DNA of 64,000 bases from Enterobacter cloacae (GTDB taxonomy: Bacteria > Pseudomonadota > Gammaproteobacteria > Enterobacterales > Enterobacteriaceae), in assembly GCF_013375935.1 (NCBI RefSeq), contig NZ_CP056117.1, positions 682,001-746,000 of the forward strand. Reading direction: 5' to 3'. This document shows positions 29,144-42,448 of this stretch, one piece after another (within the stretch, counting starts at the first letter, position 1; each line of letters opens with the position of its first letter). Under the pieces are notes generated by a model. The model was given only the letters and a program-made list of their open reading frames with translations, ran no database searches and was not told the origin of the DNA. A program made the translations under genes and the position numbers.

Positions 29144-29752
29144 TTACAGCCATTCGCCGTTGCGGATAACACCTACCGCCAGGCCTTCAACAGAGAAGTT
29201 CTGCTCGCGGAGATCCACTACAATGGGGGAAAACTCGCTGTTTTCTGGCAGAAGCTGTACGGTGTTACCCTGTTTCTTCAGGCGCTTAACCGTCACTTCA
29301 TCATCAATGCGCGCTACGACCACTTGTCCGTTACGCACGTCCTGGGTTTTGTGTACCGCCAGCAGATCGCCATCAAGAATACCGATATCTTTCATGGACA
29401 TACCGCTAACGCGCAGCAGGAAATCAGCGCTCGGCTTGAACATGCCCGGGTCAACCTGATAGTGCCCTTCGATATGCTGCTGTGCCAGCAGGGGTTCACC
29501 TGCGGCGACGCGACCCACCAGCGGAATACCGGTCTCTTCTTCCACCAGCAGACGAATACCGCGTGACGCGCCGGAAACTATCTCAATGACGCCTTTACGC
29601 GCCAGCGCTTTAAGGTGCTCTTCGGCAGCATTAGGAGAACGGAAGCCCAGACGCTGCGCGATTTCTGCACGCGTGGGTGGCATACCCGTCTGGCCGATAT
29701 GATCCCGAATGAGATCAAACACCTCTTGCTGCCTGGTCGTTAACGCTTTCAT
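29144..29752 (-). CDS. lexA: LexA, SOS repressor
   Basis: A protein of 202 residues, the E. coli length. The winged helix (1-70; [23 protein letters not shown]) is followed by the latent protease domain, with cleavage site A84-G85 in VAAGEP, catalytic S119 (SGMSMKD) and K156 (VTVKR). It represses the SOS genes, here including itself, dinF and uvrA. The ATG at 29752 is chosen; the open frame upstream to 29827 lies inside its own operators. Confidence 0.98.
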   Translation of the reverse strand: MKALTTRQQEVFDLIRDHIGQTGMPPTRAEIAQRLGFRSPNAAEEHLKALARKGVIEIVSGASRGIRLLVEEETGIPLVGRVAAGEPLLAQQHIEGHYQVDPGMFKPSADFLLRVSGMSMKDIGILDGDLLAVHKTQDVRNGQVVVARIDDEVTVKRLKKQGNTVQLLPENSEFSPIVVDLREQNFSVEGLAVGVIRNGEWL

Positions 29753-29757
29753 TCCGC

Positions 29758-29777
29758 CCCTGGGTGTATATACAGTT
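29758..29777 (-). promoter_or_regulatory. LexA box proximal to lexA
   Basis: On the minus strand, AACTGTATATACACCCAGGG carries CTGT and CCAG half-sites of the SOS operator. It ends 5 bp before the lexA start codon. Confidence 0.92.
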
Positions 29778-29778
29778 A

Positions 29779-29798
29779 TGCTGTGAGTATATACAGTC
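29779..29798 (-). promoter_or_regulatory. LexA box distal to lexA
   Basis: On the minus strand, GACTGTATATACTCACAGCA is a near-consensus SOS operator 1 bp from the proximal box. Tandem operators give the tight autoregulation known in E. coli. Confidence 0.94.
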
Positions 29799-29859
29799 AA
29801 AGGCGATTTTGGAACCAAAAACTGCACAAAAAACCAGGGACTTAATTATTCCTCGAGGC

Positions 29860-30228
29860 TCATCGGAAATGTGACCAAAGCAGCGTGACCCAGGTTATTA
29901 CCGCAGTGATAATCGACAGCAGCACGGCGGCAGAGCCCATGTCTTTCGCCCGGCCAGAAAGCTCATGGAATTCTGACCCAATACGGTCAACGACGGCCTC
30001 AATAGCGCTATTAAGAATTTCCACTATCATCACCAACAGTACGGAGCCAATTAAAAGCACGCGGGTAATCGCGTCAACATCAAGGAAACAGGCGATAATC
30101 ACCGCAACAATAGCTGCGATACCCTCCTGGCGAAATGCGGCTTCATTGATCCACGCGGCACGGAAACCTTTCCAGGAATAGCCGGCGGCTTTAATGATTC
30201 GGGTTAACCCAGTGGTATTATTGGCCAT
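29860..30228 (-). CDS. dgkA: DgkA, diacylglycerol kinase
   Basis: A small integral-membrane kinase of 122 residues with three membrane helices. The active-site segment EILNSAIEAVVDRI (about 69-82) holds the catalytic and metal-binding glutamates. It recycles diacylglycerol from membrane-derived oligosaccharide synthesis to phosphatidate. It is divergent from plsB across about 154 bp and lies upstream of lexA on the same strand. Confidence 0.97.
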   Translation of the reverse strand: MANNTTGLTRIIKAAGYSWKGFRAAWINEAAFRQEGIAAIVAVIIACFLDVDAITRVLLIGSVLLVMIVEILNSAIEAVVDRIGSEFHELSGRAKDMGSAAVLLSIITAVITWVTLLWSHFR

Positions 30229-30382
30229 TTAAAGAACCTTTTAGGAAAAAGAGCGTCTGTAACAGGGGGCGCAGCGCGTTGCGCTACAGCCTCAAGTATG
30301 ACGGGTAACAACAGAAATTTTGCGCGCTTTCTGTTATCCTTGCGCCGCAATTGCATTATTAACCAGAGGCTTTACATCGTTT

Positions 30383-32803
30383 ATGTCCGGCTGGCCACGA
30401 ATTTACTACAAATTACTTAATTTACCATTAAGCGTACTGGTAAAAAGTAAGTCTATTCCAGCAGAACCCGCGCTGGAATTAGGGCTCGATACGTCGCGCC
30501 CTATTATGTACGTTTTGCCTTATAACTCGAAGGCAGACCTGCTGACGCTTCGCGCTCAATGTCTGGCGCACGATTTACCCGACCCGCTTGAACCGCTGGA
30601 AGTCGACGGCACCCTGCTGCCGCGCTACGTGTTCATTCATGGCGGGCCACGCGTGTTTACCTATTACACGCCGAAAGAAGAGTCCATCAAGCTGTTCCAT
30701 GACTACCTCGATCTGCACCGCAGCAACCCCGATCTGGACGTACAGATGGTGCCGGTGTCGGTGATGTTTGGACGTCGTCCGGGACGCGAAAAAGGGGAAG
30801 AGAACCCGCCGCTGCGCATGCTCAACGGCATTCAGAAGTTCTTCGCCGTCTCCTGGCTGGGACGCGACAGCTTTGTCCGCTTCTCTCCTTCCGTTTCATT
30901 GCGCCGCATGGCGGACGAACACGGCACCGATAAGATCATTGCGCAAAAGCTGGCGCGCGTTGCCCGAATGCACTTTGCACGCCAGCGTCTGGCGGCAGTG
31001 GGGCCACGCCTCCCGGCGCGACAGGATCTGTTCAACAAGCTGCTGGCATCCAAAGCGATTGCCCGTGCCGTAGAAGACGAAGCGCGCAGCAAGAAAATTT
31101 CACACGAGAAAGCGCAGCAGAACGCGATTGCGCTGATGGAAGAGATCGCCGCGAACTTCTCCTACGAGATGATTCGTCTGTCCGACCGTATTCTCGGCTT
31201 CACGTGGAACCGCCTCTATCAGGGCATTAACGTCCACAACGCCGAGCGCGTGCGTCAGTTAGCGCACGACGGCCATGAGATTGTCTACGTGCCCTGCCAC
31301 CGCAGCCACATGGACTACCTGCTGCTCTCTTACGTGCTTTATCACCAGGGTCTGGTACCGCCGCACATCGCTGCCGGTATTAACCTGAACTTCTGGCCAG
31401 CGGGCCCGATTTTCCGCCGTCTGGGCGCGTTCTTTATTCGTCGTACCTTTAAGGGCAACAAGCTCTACTCCACCGTCTTCCGTGAGTATCTGGGCGAGCT
31501 GTTCAGCCGCGGCTATTCCGTAGAATACTTCGTGGAAGGGGGACGCTCCCGTACCGGTCGTCTGCTCGATCCGAAGACCGGCACGCTGTCGATGACCATC
31601 CAGGCGATGCTGCGCGGCGGTACGCGCCCTATCACGCTGGTGCCGATTTACATTGGTTATGAGCACGTGATGGAAGTGGGAACCTACGCAAAAGAGCTGC
31701 GCGGTGCGACCAAAGAGAAAGAGAGCCTGCCGCAGATGCTGCGTGGGCTGAGCAAGCTGCGCAACCTCGGCCAGGGCTACGTAAACTTTGGCGAGCCAAT
31801 GCCGCTGATGACCTGGCTGAACAACCACGTTCCGGAGTGGCGCGAGTCTATCGATCCTATCGAAGCGGTACGCCCGGCCTGGCTGACGCCAACGGTTAAC
31901 GGCATTGCTTCCGAGCTCATGGTGCGCATCAACAACGCCGGCGCAGCGAACGCCATGAACCTGTGCTGTACCGCGCTTCTGGCCTCTCGCCAGCGTTCAC
32001 TCACCCGCGAACAGCTGACCGAGCAGATCGATTGCTACCTGGACATCATGCGCAACGTGCCGTATTCCGCGGATTCGACCGTGCCGTCTGCCACCGCCAG
32101 CGAGCTAATCGACCACGCGCTGCAGATGAACAAGTTCGAAGTCGAGAAAGATACGATCGGTGACATCATCATTCTGCCGCGCGAGCAGGCCGTGCTGATG
32201 ACCTACTACCGCAATAACATCACGCATATGCTGATGCTGCCGTCGCTGATGGCGGCCATTATTACCCAGCATCGCCGTATTTCACGTGAGGAGCTGCTGC
32301 GCCATATTCAGACCATCTACCCGATGCTGAAAGCGGAGCTGTTCCTGCGCTGGAGTAAAGATGAGCTGGCGGTAGAGCTCGATAAAATGTCGGCAGAGAT
32401 GCATCGTCAGGGGCTCATTACCATCAATAGTGACGAACTGCATATCAATCCGTCACGTTCTCGCACCCTGCAGCTCCTCGCTTCCGGCGCGCGCGAAACA
32501 TTGCAGCGCTATGCCATCACCTTCTGGCTGTTGAGTGCAAACCCTTCAATCAACCGCGGTACGCTGGAAAAAGAGAGCCGGACCCTGGCACAGCGCCTGT
32601 CCGTACTGCACGGCATTAACGCACCGGAATTCTTCGACAAAGCGGTATTCAGCTCGCTGGTACTGACGCTGCGCGATGAAGGGTTTATCAGCGATACGGG
32701 CGACGCCGAGCCTGCTGAGACGCTGAAGGTTTATCAGATGCTGGCGGAGCTGATTACCTCGGATGTGCGTTTGACGATTGAGAGTTCGACGCAGGGCGAG
32801 TGA
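30383..32803 (+). CDS. plsB: PlsB, glycerol-3-phosphate acyltransferase
   Basis: An inner-membrane-associated enzyme of 806 residues performing the first acylation of phospholipid synthesis. The catalytic HX4D motif is HRSHMD near 305-310, with further acyltransferase blocks [21 protein letters not shown] and [11 protein letters not shown]. The ATG at 30383 matches the E. coli start (MSGWPRIYY); codons upstream to 30320 are in the promoter. It is divergent from dgkA, which also feeds phosphatidate synthesis. Confidence 0.97.
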   Translation: MSGWPRIYYKLLNLPLSVLVKSKSIPAEPALELGLDTSRPIMYVLPYNSKADLLTLRAQCLAHDLPDPLEPLEVDGTLLPRYVFIHGGPRVFTYYTPKEESIKLFHDYLDLHRSNPDLDVQMVPVSVMFGRRPGREKGEENPPLRMLNGIQKFFAVSWLGRDSFVRFSPSVSLRRMADEHGTDKIIAQKLARVARMHFARQRLAAVGPRLPARQDLFNKLLASKAIARAVEDEARSKKISHEKAQQNAIALMEEIAANFSYEMIRLSDRILGFTWNRLYQGINVHNAERVRQLAHDGHEIVYVPCHRSHMDYLLLSYVLYHQGLVPPHIAAGINLNFWPAGPIFRRLGAFFIRRTFKGNKLYSTVFREYLGELFSRGYSVEYFVEGGRSRTGRLLDPKTGTLSMTIQAMLRGGTRPITLVPIYIGYEHVMEVGTYAKELRGATKEKESLPQMLRGLSKLRNLGQGYVNFGEPMPLMTWLNNHVPEWRESIDPIEAVRPAWLTPTVNGIASELMVRINNAGAANAMNLCCTALLASRQRSLTREQLTEQIDCYLDIMRNVPYSADSTVPSATASELIDHALQMNKFEVEKDTIGDIIILPREQAVLMTYYRNNITHMLMLPSLMAAIITQHRRISREELLRHIQTIYPMLKAELFLRWSKDELAVELDKMSAEMHRQGLITINSDELHINPSRSRTLQLLASGARETLQRYAITFWLLSANPSINRGTLEKESRTLAQRLSVLHGINAPEFFDKAVFSSLVLTLRDEGFISDTGDAEPAETLKVYQMLAELITSDVRLTIESSTQGE

Positions 32804-32852
32804 TGTTATCAGCGGTTTGATGCCCTATCCCAGGTGCATATGTGAAAACATG

Positions 32853-32883
32853 AAAAACGGCAGTCTCTGACTGCCGTTTTTTT
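32853..32883. terminator. Bidirectional terminator between plsB and ubiA
   Basis: Stem ACGGCAGTC/GACTGCCGT with a 3-nt loop, with A-run on the left and T-run on the right. It serves the convergent plsB and ubiA. Confidence 0.92.
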
Positions 32884-32900
32884 ACCTCGTCACCGGGCTT

Positions 32901-33770
32901 TCAGGAGAAGTAACTCATCGCCAGCCCCAGGAACAGCACCAGCCCGACGTAGTTATTATTCAGGAACGCCTTAAAGCAGGCTTCACGCTCGCGCTTTGCG
33001 ATCAGCTTCTGCTGGTACGCAAACAGCAGCCCCGCCACCAGCACGGACCAGTAAAACTCCCAGTTCAGTCCGTTCAGGCGGCCAATCGCCACCATCAGCG
33101 CCAGCACCGCCACCTGCAAAATGCCGATGATCAGCCTGTCGTGACGACCAAACAGGATCGCCGTCGACTTAATGCCGATCTTCAGATCGTCATCGCGATC
33201 GACCATCGCATATTGCGTATCGTACGCGACGGCCCAGAGAATATTCGCCAGGAACATCAGCCAGCAGCTAAGCGGAACGGACTCGCTGACCGCGGCAAAC
33301 GCCATCGGAATCGACCAGCCAAATGCCGCACCCAGCACCACCTGCGGCAGATGGGTGTATCGCTTCATAAACGGGTAAACCCAGGCCAGCGCCAGCGCGG
33401 CGACGGACAGGAGGATAGTCATGGTGTTGAGCGTTAACACCAGCAGGAAAGAGAGCAGCACCAGCACCACAAACAGGATGCGCGCCTCTTTTCCGGTTAC
33501 CTGACCGCTCGGCAGAGGACGATTGGCGGTGCGCTTAACGTGTCCATCAAATTTTCGGTCGGCATAATCGTTGACCACGCAGCCCGCGGCGCGCATCAGC
33601 CAGACGCCCGCCACGAACACCGCCAGGATCCACAGCGGCGGCACGCCCGGCGTTGCAACCCACAGCGCCCATAAGGTCGGCCACAGCAGCAGCAGCGCGC
33701 CGATGGGTTTATCGGTACGCATTAAGCGGTGATAGGCCAGCAGCTTATTCTGCGTCAGACTCCACTCCAT
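32901..33770 (-). CDS. ubiA: UbiA, 4-hydroxybenzoate octaprenyltransferase
   Basis: A polytopic prenyltransferase of 289 residues with about nine helices. Both aspartate-rich, Mg-diphosphate-binding motifs are present: NDYADRKFD near 67-75 and [13 protein letters not shown] near 184-196. It attaches octaprenyl to 4-hydroxybenzoate in ubiquinone synthesis. It follows ubiC by 12 bp, the usual ubiCA operon. Confidence 0.97.
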   Translation of the reverse strand: MEWSLTQNKLLAYHRLMRTDKPIGALLLLWPTLWALWVATPGVPPLWILAVFVAGVWLMRAAGCVVNDYADRKFDGHVKRTANRPLPSGQVTGKEARILFVVLVLLSFLLVLTLNTMTILLSVAALALAWVYPFMKRYTHLPQVVLGAAFGWSIPMAFAAVSESVPLSCWLMFLANILWAVAYDTQYAMVDRDDDLKIGIKSTAILFGRHDRLIIGILQVAVLALMVAIGRLNGLNWEFYWSVLVAGLLFAYQQKLIAKREREACFKAFLNNNYVGLVLFLGLAMSYFS

Positions 33771-33782
33771 TTTTTCTCCCTC

Positions 33783-34280
33783 TTAGTACAACGGCGATGC
33801 GGGCAAAAATAGTTCCGTCAGTATTAACGGCTTGCCGCTCAAACGAAGGTGGGAACGGCGCCCCCACAGGTCGGCATCGCGACCAATTTCAATAAAATCA
33901 CGGGTCAGTTCAGACGAGGTGAACAGATATCGCCCCAGCGGCGTTTTGCCGAGGCGTTGCAGTGCAAGCTCCGGCCCGGAAAGTGTAGACTCAGGAACGA
34001 CCGTCCGCCCGGCAAGCCACGGCTCGCCATCCGCACAGAGTAAAATTTCACGCAGCCAGTATCGTTCTTCCTGCGGCAACAGCGGCAACTCGCTGGCAAT
34101 CGCCTCAGCCGAGACAAACCCTTCCTGAATCATCGTCACCGTGACCGTTTTGCCCTGCTGCTCAAAACGTTTTGTCATGGAATCTTCCAGCAGCAGCCAG
34201 TCCAGCTGTTCTGGGTCAAGCGCAGGAATTTGTTCGAAATAGCGTAGCGCACGCAGCTGCGTTAGCGCGGGGTGTGACAT
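33783..34280 (-). CDS. ubiC: UbiC, chorismate pyruvate-lyase
   Basis: An enzyme of 165 residues converting chorismate to 4-hydroxybenzoate and pyruvate. It keeps the E. coli active-site segments [20 protein letters not shown] and [10 protein letters not shown]. The start at 34280 ([15 protein letters not shown]) gives the E. coli length; the frame is open to 34349 without a family match. It is the first gene of ubiCA. Confidence 0.96.
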   Translation of the reverse strand: MSHPALTQLRALRYFEQIPALDPEQLDWLLLEDSMTKRFEQQGKTVTVTMIQEGFVSAEAIASELPLLPQEERYWLREILLCADGEPWLAGRTVVPESTLSGPELALQRLGKTPLGRYLFTSSELTRDFIEIGRDADLWGRRSHLRLSGKPLILTELFLPASPLY

Positions 34281-34497
34281 GCCAGACTCTCCGATACATA
34301 ACGTAAAAGCATTGTATCGCAGATTGGCAAAATGAGGACGGACAAACAAAATTTAACGATCACTATCGCAACAGGGGCGCAACAAGGCGGGAGAAATGTT
34401 CGTGGCAGCAACAGCAGAACTTGATTTTGGTTAAGTATCGCGCGGATAAATTGTGAGCTAATGCAGCTCTTGGGAAGGAATATCAGGAACTTAATAC

Positions 34498-36037
34498 ATG
34501 GATGACAATAAAAATAGCCCCCCTAATCGCTCTTATCATCGCCCTATCTGGGATGACGATGGCACGTTTCATTATAAGCTTGTTCCTCAGCCAAAGGACA
34601 AAAACCACACGTCGGTTTGCCTTGTGCCGCCTACAAAAGTGATCCCGGTGATTTTTATTCCTGGGGTGATGGGGTCAAACTTAAAGAGTGGGGATAAGAA
34701 AGTCTGGCAGTTCAGCTTGTCATCGCTTAAAAAATGGCCACTTGCCGGCCCCAAAAAAGAAAGCAACTGCTTGATCCGACGACCACCGTCGTCGATGACT
34801 CTGGGGAAATTTTAAACGACGGTGCGGATGGGAAAAAATTCCCGTCCCGTCGCGCCCGAGGATGGGGAAGTGCATTTTACATGAGCTACGGTGAGGCGCT
34901 TGACCGGCTGCAATATCTGCTCAGCGACGACGATATCCTGATGGATAATTACTTTCGGGAGACACAGTTGCAAACGGCACGGCAGCGTTTTATCGGTGTC
35001 AAAATCGGTGACGAGCCTCAGGAGCAGGTGCTGAGCGAAGAAGAAGTGGCTCACGGACACAAGTTCTTATTCCCGCTGCACGTTTTTGGTTACAACTGGC
35101 TGCAATCTAATGCGGACTCTGCGGCGTTGCTGGGCGAATATATCCGTAAGGTGTTGAGTGCGTACCACGGACGCCTGGCAGTCAACAAGGTCATCCTGGT
35201 CACCCATTCGATGGGCGGACTGGTCGCCCGCCATTACTCGGAAAATATGGGCGGACAAGACTTAATCCTGGGCATCGTACACGGCGTCATGCCGGATCTC
35301 GGCTCACCGGCAGCTTATCGCCGCATGAAGATCGGTGAGCGTGGCATTACTGGAATGATTATCGGAGACAGTGCAGAAAAGCTGATGCCGGTGCTAGCAC
35401 AGTCTCCCGGTCCGTTACAGCTTCTGCCGGGTATGGCTTATGGTCCGGGATGGCTGAAAATCAACAGTAAAGAGACTCAACTCTCCCTCCGGTGGCCAAT
35501 CCGTATGAGGAAATTTATCTAAACAAAACAGCGTGGTGGCGTCTATGTGAGCAGGATTTGCTGCTGGATGATACTGACCGGGAATGGAGCGATTTTCAAG
35601 ATAGAATAAAACAGGACGTATACAAATTTATTGAGAAGTTAAACGGCAAATACCACCCCCAGACCAGGCTGTTTTACGGAGCCAGCAAAAGCAACCCGTC
35701 AGATGGATTCCTGACATGGAAAGAGCGGATCCCCCAAAGCGTCAAGGAAGCGCAGAGGTACAGGATGAATGCAGGTCACCCTTTTGAACTGTCCCCGTTA
35801 AGGTCCCATCAACTAATTTCATCCGCAAGCCCCGGCGATGGGACCGTGCCGATCACCTCCGTCCGCACCTCCTCTTCACGTATTCAGGGCGTCCTGGCGA
35901 CAGATGTCGATCATGAAGGAGCTTATGCTGTCGATCCTGTCGATCGCTCCCGCTCGGTATACAGCGATCTCTCCGACGCACTGGTGTTCACGGTTCGCTC
36001 GGTGGTGAAAATTGTGCAGCAGGTTCCCGCTCCATGA
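34498..36037 (+). pseudogene. LCAT/PGAP1-like lipase, candidate Tle-type toxin, split by two single-base frame changes
   Basis: Three consecutive frames together encode one alpha/beta hydrolase of about 512 residues. Part A (from 34498) carries the oxyanion-loop motif VIPVIFIPGVMGSNL. Near the A6 run at 34753-34758 the match moves to part B, which has the nucleophile elbow VTHSMGGLVARH (Ser codon 35208-35210). Near 35480-35490 it moves to part C, which has GDGTVPITS (Asp) and VDHEGAY (His). Each junction is repaired by adding one base. The triad is therefore complete but spread over two frames. The gene ends inside the next one (ATGA), an effector-immunity layout. Either it is broken, or the assembly has two indels. 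Confidence 0.75.
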
Positions 36038-37161
36038 AAAAAGATACCTCCCCCGTGATTGTCACGCTGACGCTCCTGCTGCTGGCGGCAGGATATTACA
36101 CCCATAACTATGTGACATTCGTGCATGCGCCCCCGGCGTTAACGGACAAGGAAAAACGTATGGTTAATACTCTTTTTGCCACCACCAAATCCCAGTGCGT
36201 GGGGCGCTATGTGTTTGAGGTTCCGGCCTCGTTCGAAAATACCCTGACTGACCGGGCACAGATTAATGAGATCCGCATCAGCAGCAAGCGGCTCTACCGC
36301 CCGGCATTTGAGCAGCGTATCCGGTTGCGGGAACAGAAACTGAAAAACAGCGCTACCGTGGACCCTGTAGATCAGCCATTTCTCAAGCAGATATACAAGC
36401 TGAGTGATAATGCGGTGATTTTTGACCGCAACAGAAATGAGAGTGTGGCGGGGTTTGGGCGCGTTCTGGAAGGTCACCTCTACGTTGACGGAGTGGCATT
36501 CATCCTGACTTCTGAAATCAGAGACGTATCGGATCCCAAATACAGGAAAGACAGGATTGATTATTTAAACGGGGGGATGAAAGAGCATCAACTCAATACT
36601 AAACCCCAGAAACTGACAGAATTACAGGACCTCATGTCCCGGCTGAGCGGACGGCATAATGAGGATATTCCTTCCGTACCCGGCACCTGTATTCCGCAAG
36701 GGTTTATCCGCGACGGAAACGGCAAGCCTAAGGAAGATATTACCTTTGTTTACCCTTATAGTTCGGTGTTTTCTTTTTCAGTCTGGAGCAATAACGCCCT
36801 TAAGGAAAGTACAACCATGCTGGAGCGCAGCGGGGAAATTCAGCCTTACATCAATAGCATAGACGGAAGTACGCTGCGAAAAGGAGAAGCACGCATTGCC
36901 GGCTTTAATGCCAGTGAATGGCTAATCACCGCCCCGCCAGATAACTCATCCGATAATCCGTCAAAACAACTAATGTTTACCGCCGTAGCCAATGAAACCA
37001 ACGCTGATTTTGCACACCCCAGCCTTGATCTGACATTAAGCAATGAAATCTTACCTGAAGGAAGTGATGTCTCATCCCCACCGGCCTACAGCGACGCTGA
37101 AATGGTGGAAATCTGGGATCGCATCATTCGTTCTTTCCGCGTCAGGGAAAATGCGTTCTGA
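36034..37161 (+). CDS. Tli4-family type VI lipase immunity protein
   Basis: A protein of 375 residues with an N-terminal hydrophobic anchor (about 8-24) and a large periplasmic domain containing KSQCVGRYVFEVPASF and a late GTCIPQGFI cysteine. The features fit the Tli4 family, which neutralises Tle4-type phospholipase effectors in the periplasm. It overlaps the lipase gene by 4 bp and its own frame is intact. No VgrG, Hcp or other secretion gene is in the window, so this is an orphan pair at the ubiC/malM site. The family name is a judgement from remembered sequences. Confidence 0.72.
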   Translation: MKKDTSPVIVTLTLLLLAAGYYTHNYVTFVHAPPALTDKEKRMVNTLFATTKSQCVGRYVFEVPASFENTLTDRAQINEIRISSKRLYRPAFEQRIRLREQKLKNSATVDPVDQPFLKQIYKLSDNAVIFDRNRNESVAGFGRVLEGHLYVDGVAFILTSEIRDVSDPKYRKDRIDYLNGGMKEHQLNTKPQKLTELQDLMSRLSGRHNEDIPSVPGTCIPQGFIRDGNGKPKEDITFVYPYSSVFSFSVWSNNALKESTTMLERSGEIQPYINSIDGSTLRKGEARIAGFNASEWLITAPPDNSSDNPSKQLMFTAVANETNADFAHPSLDLTLSNEILPEGSDVSSPPAYSDAEMVEIWDRIIRSFRVRENAF

Positions 37162-37185
37162 ACAGATTGCCCCTGAGTAGTGGCC

Positions 37186-37212
37186 AAAAAAAGTGCGCCC
37201 GTTAAGGCGCAC
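37186..37212 (-). terminator. Rho-independent terminator of the malK-lamB-malM operon
   Basis: On the minus strand, GTGCGCC/GGCGCAC with a 6-nt loop is followed by seven T residues, 37 bp after the malM stop. Confidence 0.9.
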
Positions 37213-37248
37213 TAAACTACTAACAAAATCAGCACTGTGGGGAGACGG

Positions 37249-38187
37249 TTACCCCTTGCCTTTTACACTGCTGATAAAGGTGGAACGGGCAGTGGTTGAA
37301 CCTAAACGTTCGGCTTCATCAAGCAGCTTCAGCGCTTTATCGACGTCGCCGCGCTTCACCGCCTGCTTAATGGCGTTGTTGAAGTATTCTTCGGTGTCGT
37401 TCAGTACCGGCTCAGCTTTCTTGGCCGGGGCTGGCGCTGCGGCTGGTGCAGCGGCAGGGGCGGCATAAGCAGGCGCGGCGGTATTACCTACCGTTACCGG
37501 GCCAGGACCCGACGAGCCGAACAGCGGGCCTACGAGCACGCTGGAGGCGCTGTTGGTGGACACTTTCAGTTTGATCAGGCCGTCGGTAGTATGGCGAGCA
37601 TGCGGGTCCGGGATGTCCGGGACAGCGTTACCGGTGCCTTTCGCGTAGGCTTTTGCCGGATCGACAAGCTTCGTTGTCTGTTGCAGATCTTTCTCTGTGG
37701 TGAACACCAGAACATAAATCTTCTGCTGACCCAGGGCCGGCGTCAGGCGCATAACGCCTTCCAGACGGTCTGCACTCATCACGCCAGGCTCCTGATAGCT
37801 AAAATAGGAGCTTGGGAAGAATGCGGATGGCGTCATGTTCTGATCGAGGATCAGCACGTTAGGCGCGAAGACGCTGGTCTGTTTATTGACTTCACTGGTC
37901 AACGTCAGGGTCAGCTCGCCGATATTCGCGGGCACGCTGAACGCCGCGACAGGACCGCTGATACCCGGAACGTTCAGCGACTGACCGCCAGCGGCAAGCT
38001 GGGTGGTTTGCGTTTTCGACTGGTCAACTGGCGTCCACACCAGCTGCTGAAGTGCCGCCGCCGGAATAGCTGGCGCAGCACTGGTATTTTGAGGAACGAA
38101 ATTCACATCTGCAAAGGTGACCGCAGGCGCGCAGGCCAGCAGCCCCGCAGAGAGGCACAGCGCGACGAGACTTTTCTTCATTTTCAT
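37249..38187 (-). CDS. malM: MalM, maltose operon periplasmic protein
   Basis: A periplasmic protein of 312 residues (E. coli 306) with a signal peptide of about 26 residues. It has the MalM-specific blocks QLVWTPVDQSKTQTTQLAAGG and FAPNVLILDQNMTPSAFFPS, then an Ala/Pro-rich linker near 235-260 that is longer than in E. coli. Its function is unknown; it is not essential for maltose uptake. It is the last gene of malK-lamB-malM. Confidence 0.95.
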   Translation of the reverse strand: MKMKKSLVALCLSAGLLACAPAVTFADVNFVPQNTSAAPAIPAAALQQLVWTPVDQSKTQTTQLAAGGQSLNVPGISGPVAAFSVPANIGELTLTLTSEVNKQTSVFAPNVLILDQNMTPSAFFPSSYFSYQEPGVMSADRLEGVMRLTPALGQQKIYVLVFTTEKDLQQTTKLVDPAKAYAKGTGNAVPDIPDPHARHTTDGLIKLKVSTNSASSVLVGPLFGSSGPGPVTVGNTAAPAYAAPAAAPAAAPAPAKKAEPVLNDTEEYFNNAIKQAVKRGDVDKALKLLDEAERLGSTTARSTFISSVKGKG

Positions 38188-38251
38188 TGTTATTACCTCT
38201 GATAGCGTGAGCGCTGCGGTGGCCAGGCAATAGCGCGCAGCGCCTAAGGAG

Positions 38252-38271
38252 AGAGGGGCTTACGCCCCTCT
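38252..38271 (-). other. Stem-loop between lamB and malM
   Basis: An 8-bp perfect stem AGAGGGGC/GCCCCTCT with a 4-nt loop lies 30 bp after the lamB stop. On the minus strand no T-run follows, so it more likely protects the abundant lamB mRNA end than terminates. Confidence 0.65.
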
Positions 38272-38300
38272 TTTCAGGTCATTACGTCAGGTTTGACGAA

Positions 38301-39653
<1,353 letters not shown>

Positions 39654-40763
39654 TTAAACGCCTGGCTCTTTGTGCAGCCGACGACACGCTGTGCCATCCT
39701 CACGGAACAGATGGCAACGCTCTGGCGGCAAACCGATAGCGAATGTGGCACCCTCTTCTACCAACACCACGTCATTCTGGCGGTAGACCAGGTTCTGACG
39801 GATGGCGGGGATCTGGATATGAATCTGTGTTTCGTGACCAAGCTGTTCGACCACCTGAACTTCACCTTCCAGCGTCACATCGGCGATATGGCTCGGCAGT
39901 AAATGCTCAGGACGGATACCGAGGGACATATTGGCCCCCACCTGTACGTTGGCGCTGTCGACCGGCAGCCAGACTTGCTGGCGGTTAGGCAGTTCCACCT
40001 GTACCTGTTCAATCGCCGTCGCGGTCACTTTAACGGGCAGGAAGTTCATTTTTGGCGAGCCAATGAAGCCCGCAACAAAGCGGTCTGCCGGATAGTGATA
40101 GAGCTCAAGCGGTTTGCCCACCTGCGCCACGCGGCCGGCATCAAGCACCACGATCTTATCGGCCAGCGTCATCGCTTCGACCTGATCGTGGGTGACGTAA
40201 ATCATCGTGCGGCCAAGACGCTTGTGCAGACGGGAGATTTCGATACGCATCTGGACGCGCAGGGCGGCATCCAGGTTAGAGAGAGGTTCATCGAGCAGGA
40301 ATACGCGCGGCTCGGCCACCAGCGTGCGGCCAATCGCCACGCGCTGACGCTGACCACCGGAGAGCGCTTTCGGCTTACGCTCCAGCAGGTGTGCCAGCTG
40401 GAGCACTTCCGCCACCTGAGTGACGCGCTGGTTAATGGTCTCTTTTTTCGCCCCGGCCAGCTTCAGGCCAAAGGACATATTCTCGGCAACGGAAAGATGC
40501 GGATACAGCGCGTAGGACTGGAACACCATGCCCACGCCGCGTTCAGCGGGCGGGACGTCGTTCATTCGGGTATCACCAATAAACAGATCGCCGCTGGTGA
40601 TGGTTTCAAGACCGGCAATCATACGCAGCAGAGTCGATTTACCACAGCCTGATGGACCAACAAACACCACGAACTCGCCGTCGTGGATGTCCAGATTGAT
40701 GTCTTTTGACACCACTACGTCGCCCCAGGCTTTCGTTACATTACGCAGCTGTACGCTCGCCAT
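39654..40763 (-). CDS. malK: MalK, maltose ABC transporter ATPase
   Basis: An ATPase of 369 residues. Walker A is GPSGCGKST near 36-44, the signature is LSGGQRQR near 135, and Walker B is VFLLDEP near 153. A C-terminal OB-type regulatory domain (about 240-369) in the family binds EIIA-Glc and MalT. It energises MalFG and restrains MalT when no maltose enters. It is the first gene of malK-lamB-malM, divergent from malEFG. Confidence 0.97.
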   Translation of the reverse strand: MASVQLRNVTKAWGDVVVSKDINLDIHDGEFVVFVGPSGCGKSTLLRMIAGLETITSGDLFIGDTRMNDVPPAERGVGMVFQSYALYPHLSVAENMSFGLKLAGAKKETINQRVTQVAEVLQLAHLLERKPKALSGGQRQRVAIGRTLVAEPRVFLLDEPLSNLDAALRVQMRIEISRLHKRLGRTMIYVTHDQVEAMTLADKIVVLDAGRVAQVGKPLELYHYPADRFVAGFIGSPKMNFLPVKVTATAIEQVQVELPNRQQVWLPVDSANVQVGANMSLGIRPEHLLPSHIADVTLEGEVQVVEQLGHETQIHIQIPAIRQNLVYRQNDVVLVEEGATFAIGLPPERCHLFREDGTACRRLHKEPGV

Positions 40764-40847
40764 GCCCTTCTCCCTTCGTTACAACCTGTCACCGACAGAA
40801 ACATTCAAGATAAGTTCACTATGCGTGTTTCATTACTTTCGTGAATC

Positions 40848-40891
40848 CTCCACCCCCGGCTTTTTTATGGGGGAGGAGGCGGGAGGATGAG
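40848..40891. promoter_or_regulatory. MalT box cluster near malK
   Basis: GGGGAGGAGG at 40870-40879 fits the MalT consensus GGGGA(T/G)GAGG exactly. A GGATGA core lies at 40885-40890, and a weaker inverted copy, GGGGTGGAGG, is on the minus strand at 40848-40857. Further GGATGG and GGATGT cores occur near 41043-41060 on the malE side. Clustered MalT sites between malK and malE are the known arrangement. Confidence 0.7.
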
Positions 40892-40925
40892 AGAGCAGGC
40901 TCTGCGACCGCAGCTGAGGGGCTGA

Positions 40926-42323
<1,398 letters not shown>

Positions 42324-42330
42324 CGCCGTA

Positions 42331-42425
42331 GTCTCCTCTCCCTCTGGGAGAGGGTTAGGGTGAGGGTTGTCGCTATCCGCACGCCCTCACCCCGGCCCTC
42401 TCCCCCAGGAGAGGGAGAAAAGATC
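42331..42425. repeat. Dispersed palindromic repeat, copies 2a and 2b (malE-malF)
   Basis: Two units face each other. One reads CTCTCCCTCTGGGAGAGGG followed by TTAGGGTGAGGG. The other reads GCCCTCACCCCGGCCCTCTC followed by CCCCAGGAGAGGGAGAAAA. Each can fold alone, or the pair can fold together. E. coli carries REP elements at this spot that keep malE mRNA stable and more abundant than malFG; this unrelated sequence probably does the same. Confidence 0.85.
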
Positions 42426-42448
42426 AAATGTTGTAGAGGAAGAACCCC

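Noticed and set aside
34745-34765. Programmed -1 frameshift in the lipase gene at the A6 run
   Set aside because: The codon phase is CCC AAA AAA GAA, which does not place a heptamer of the A-AAA-AAG type in the correct frame, and a second, unrelated shift would also be needed.
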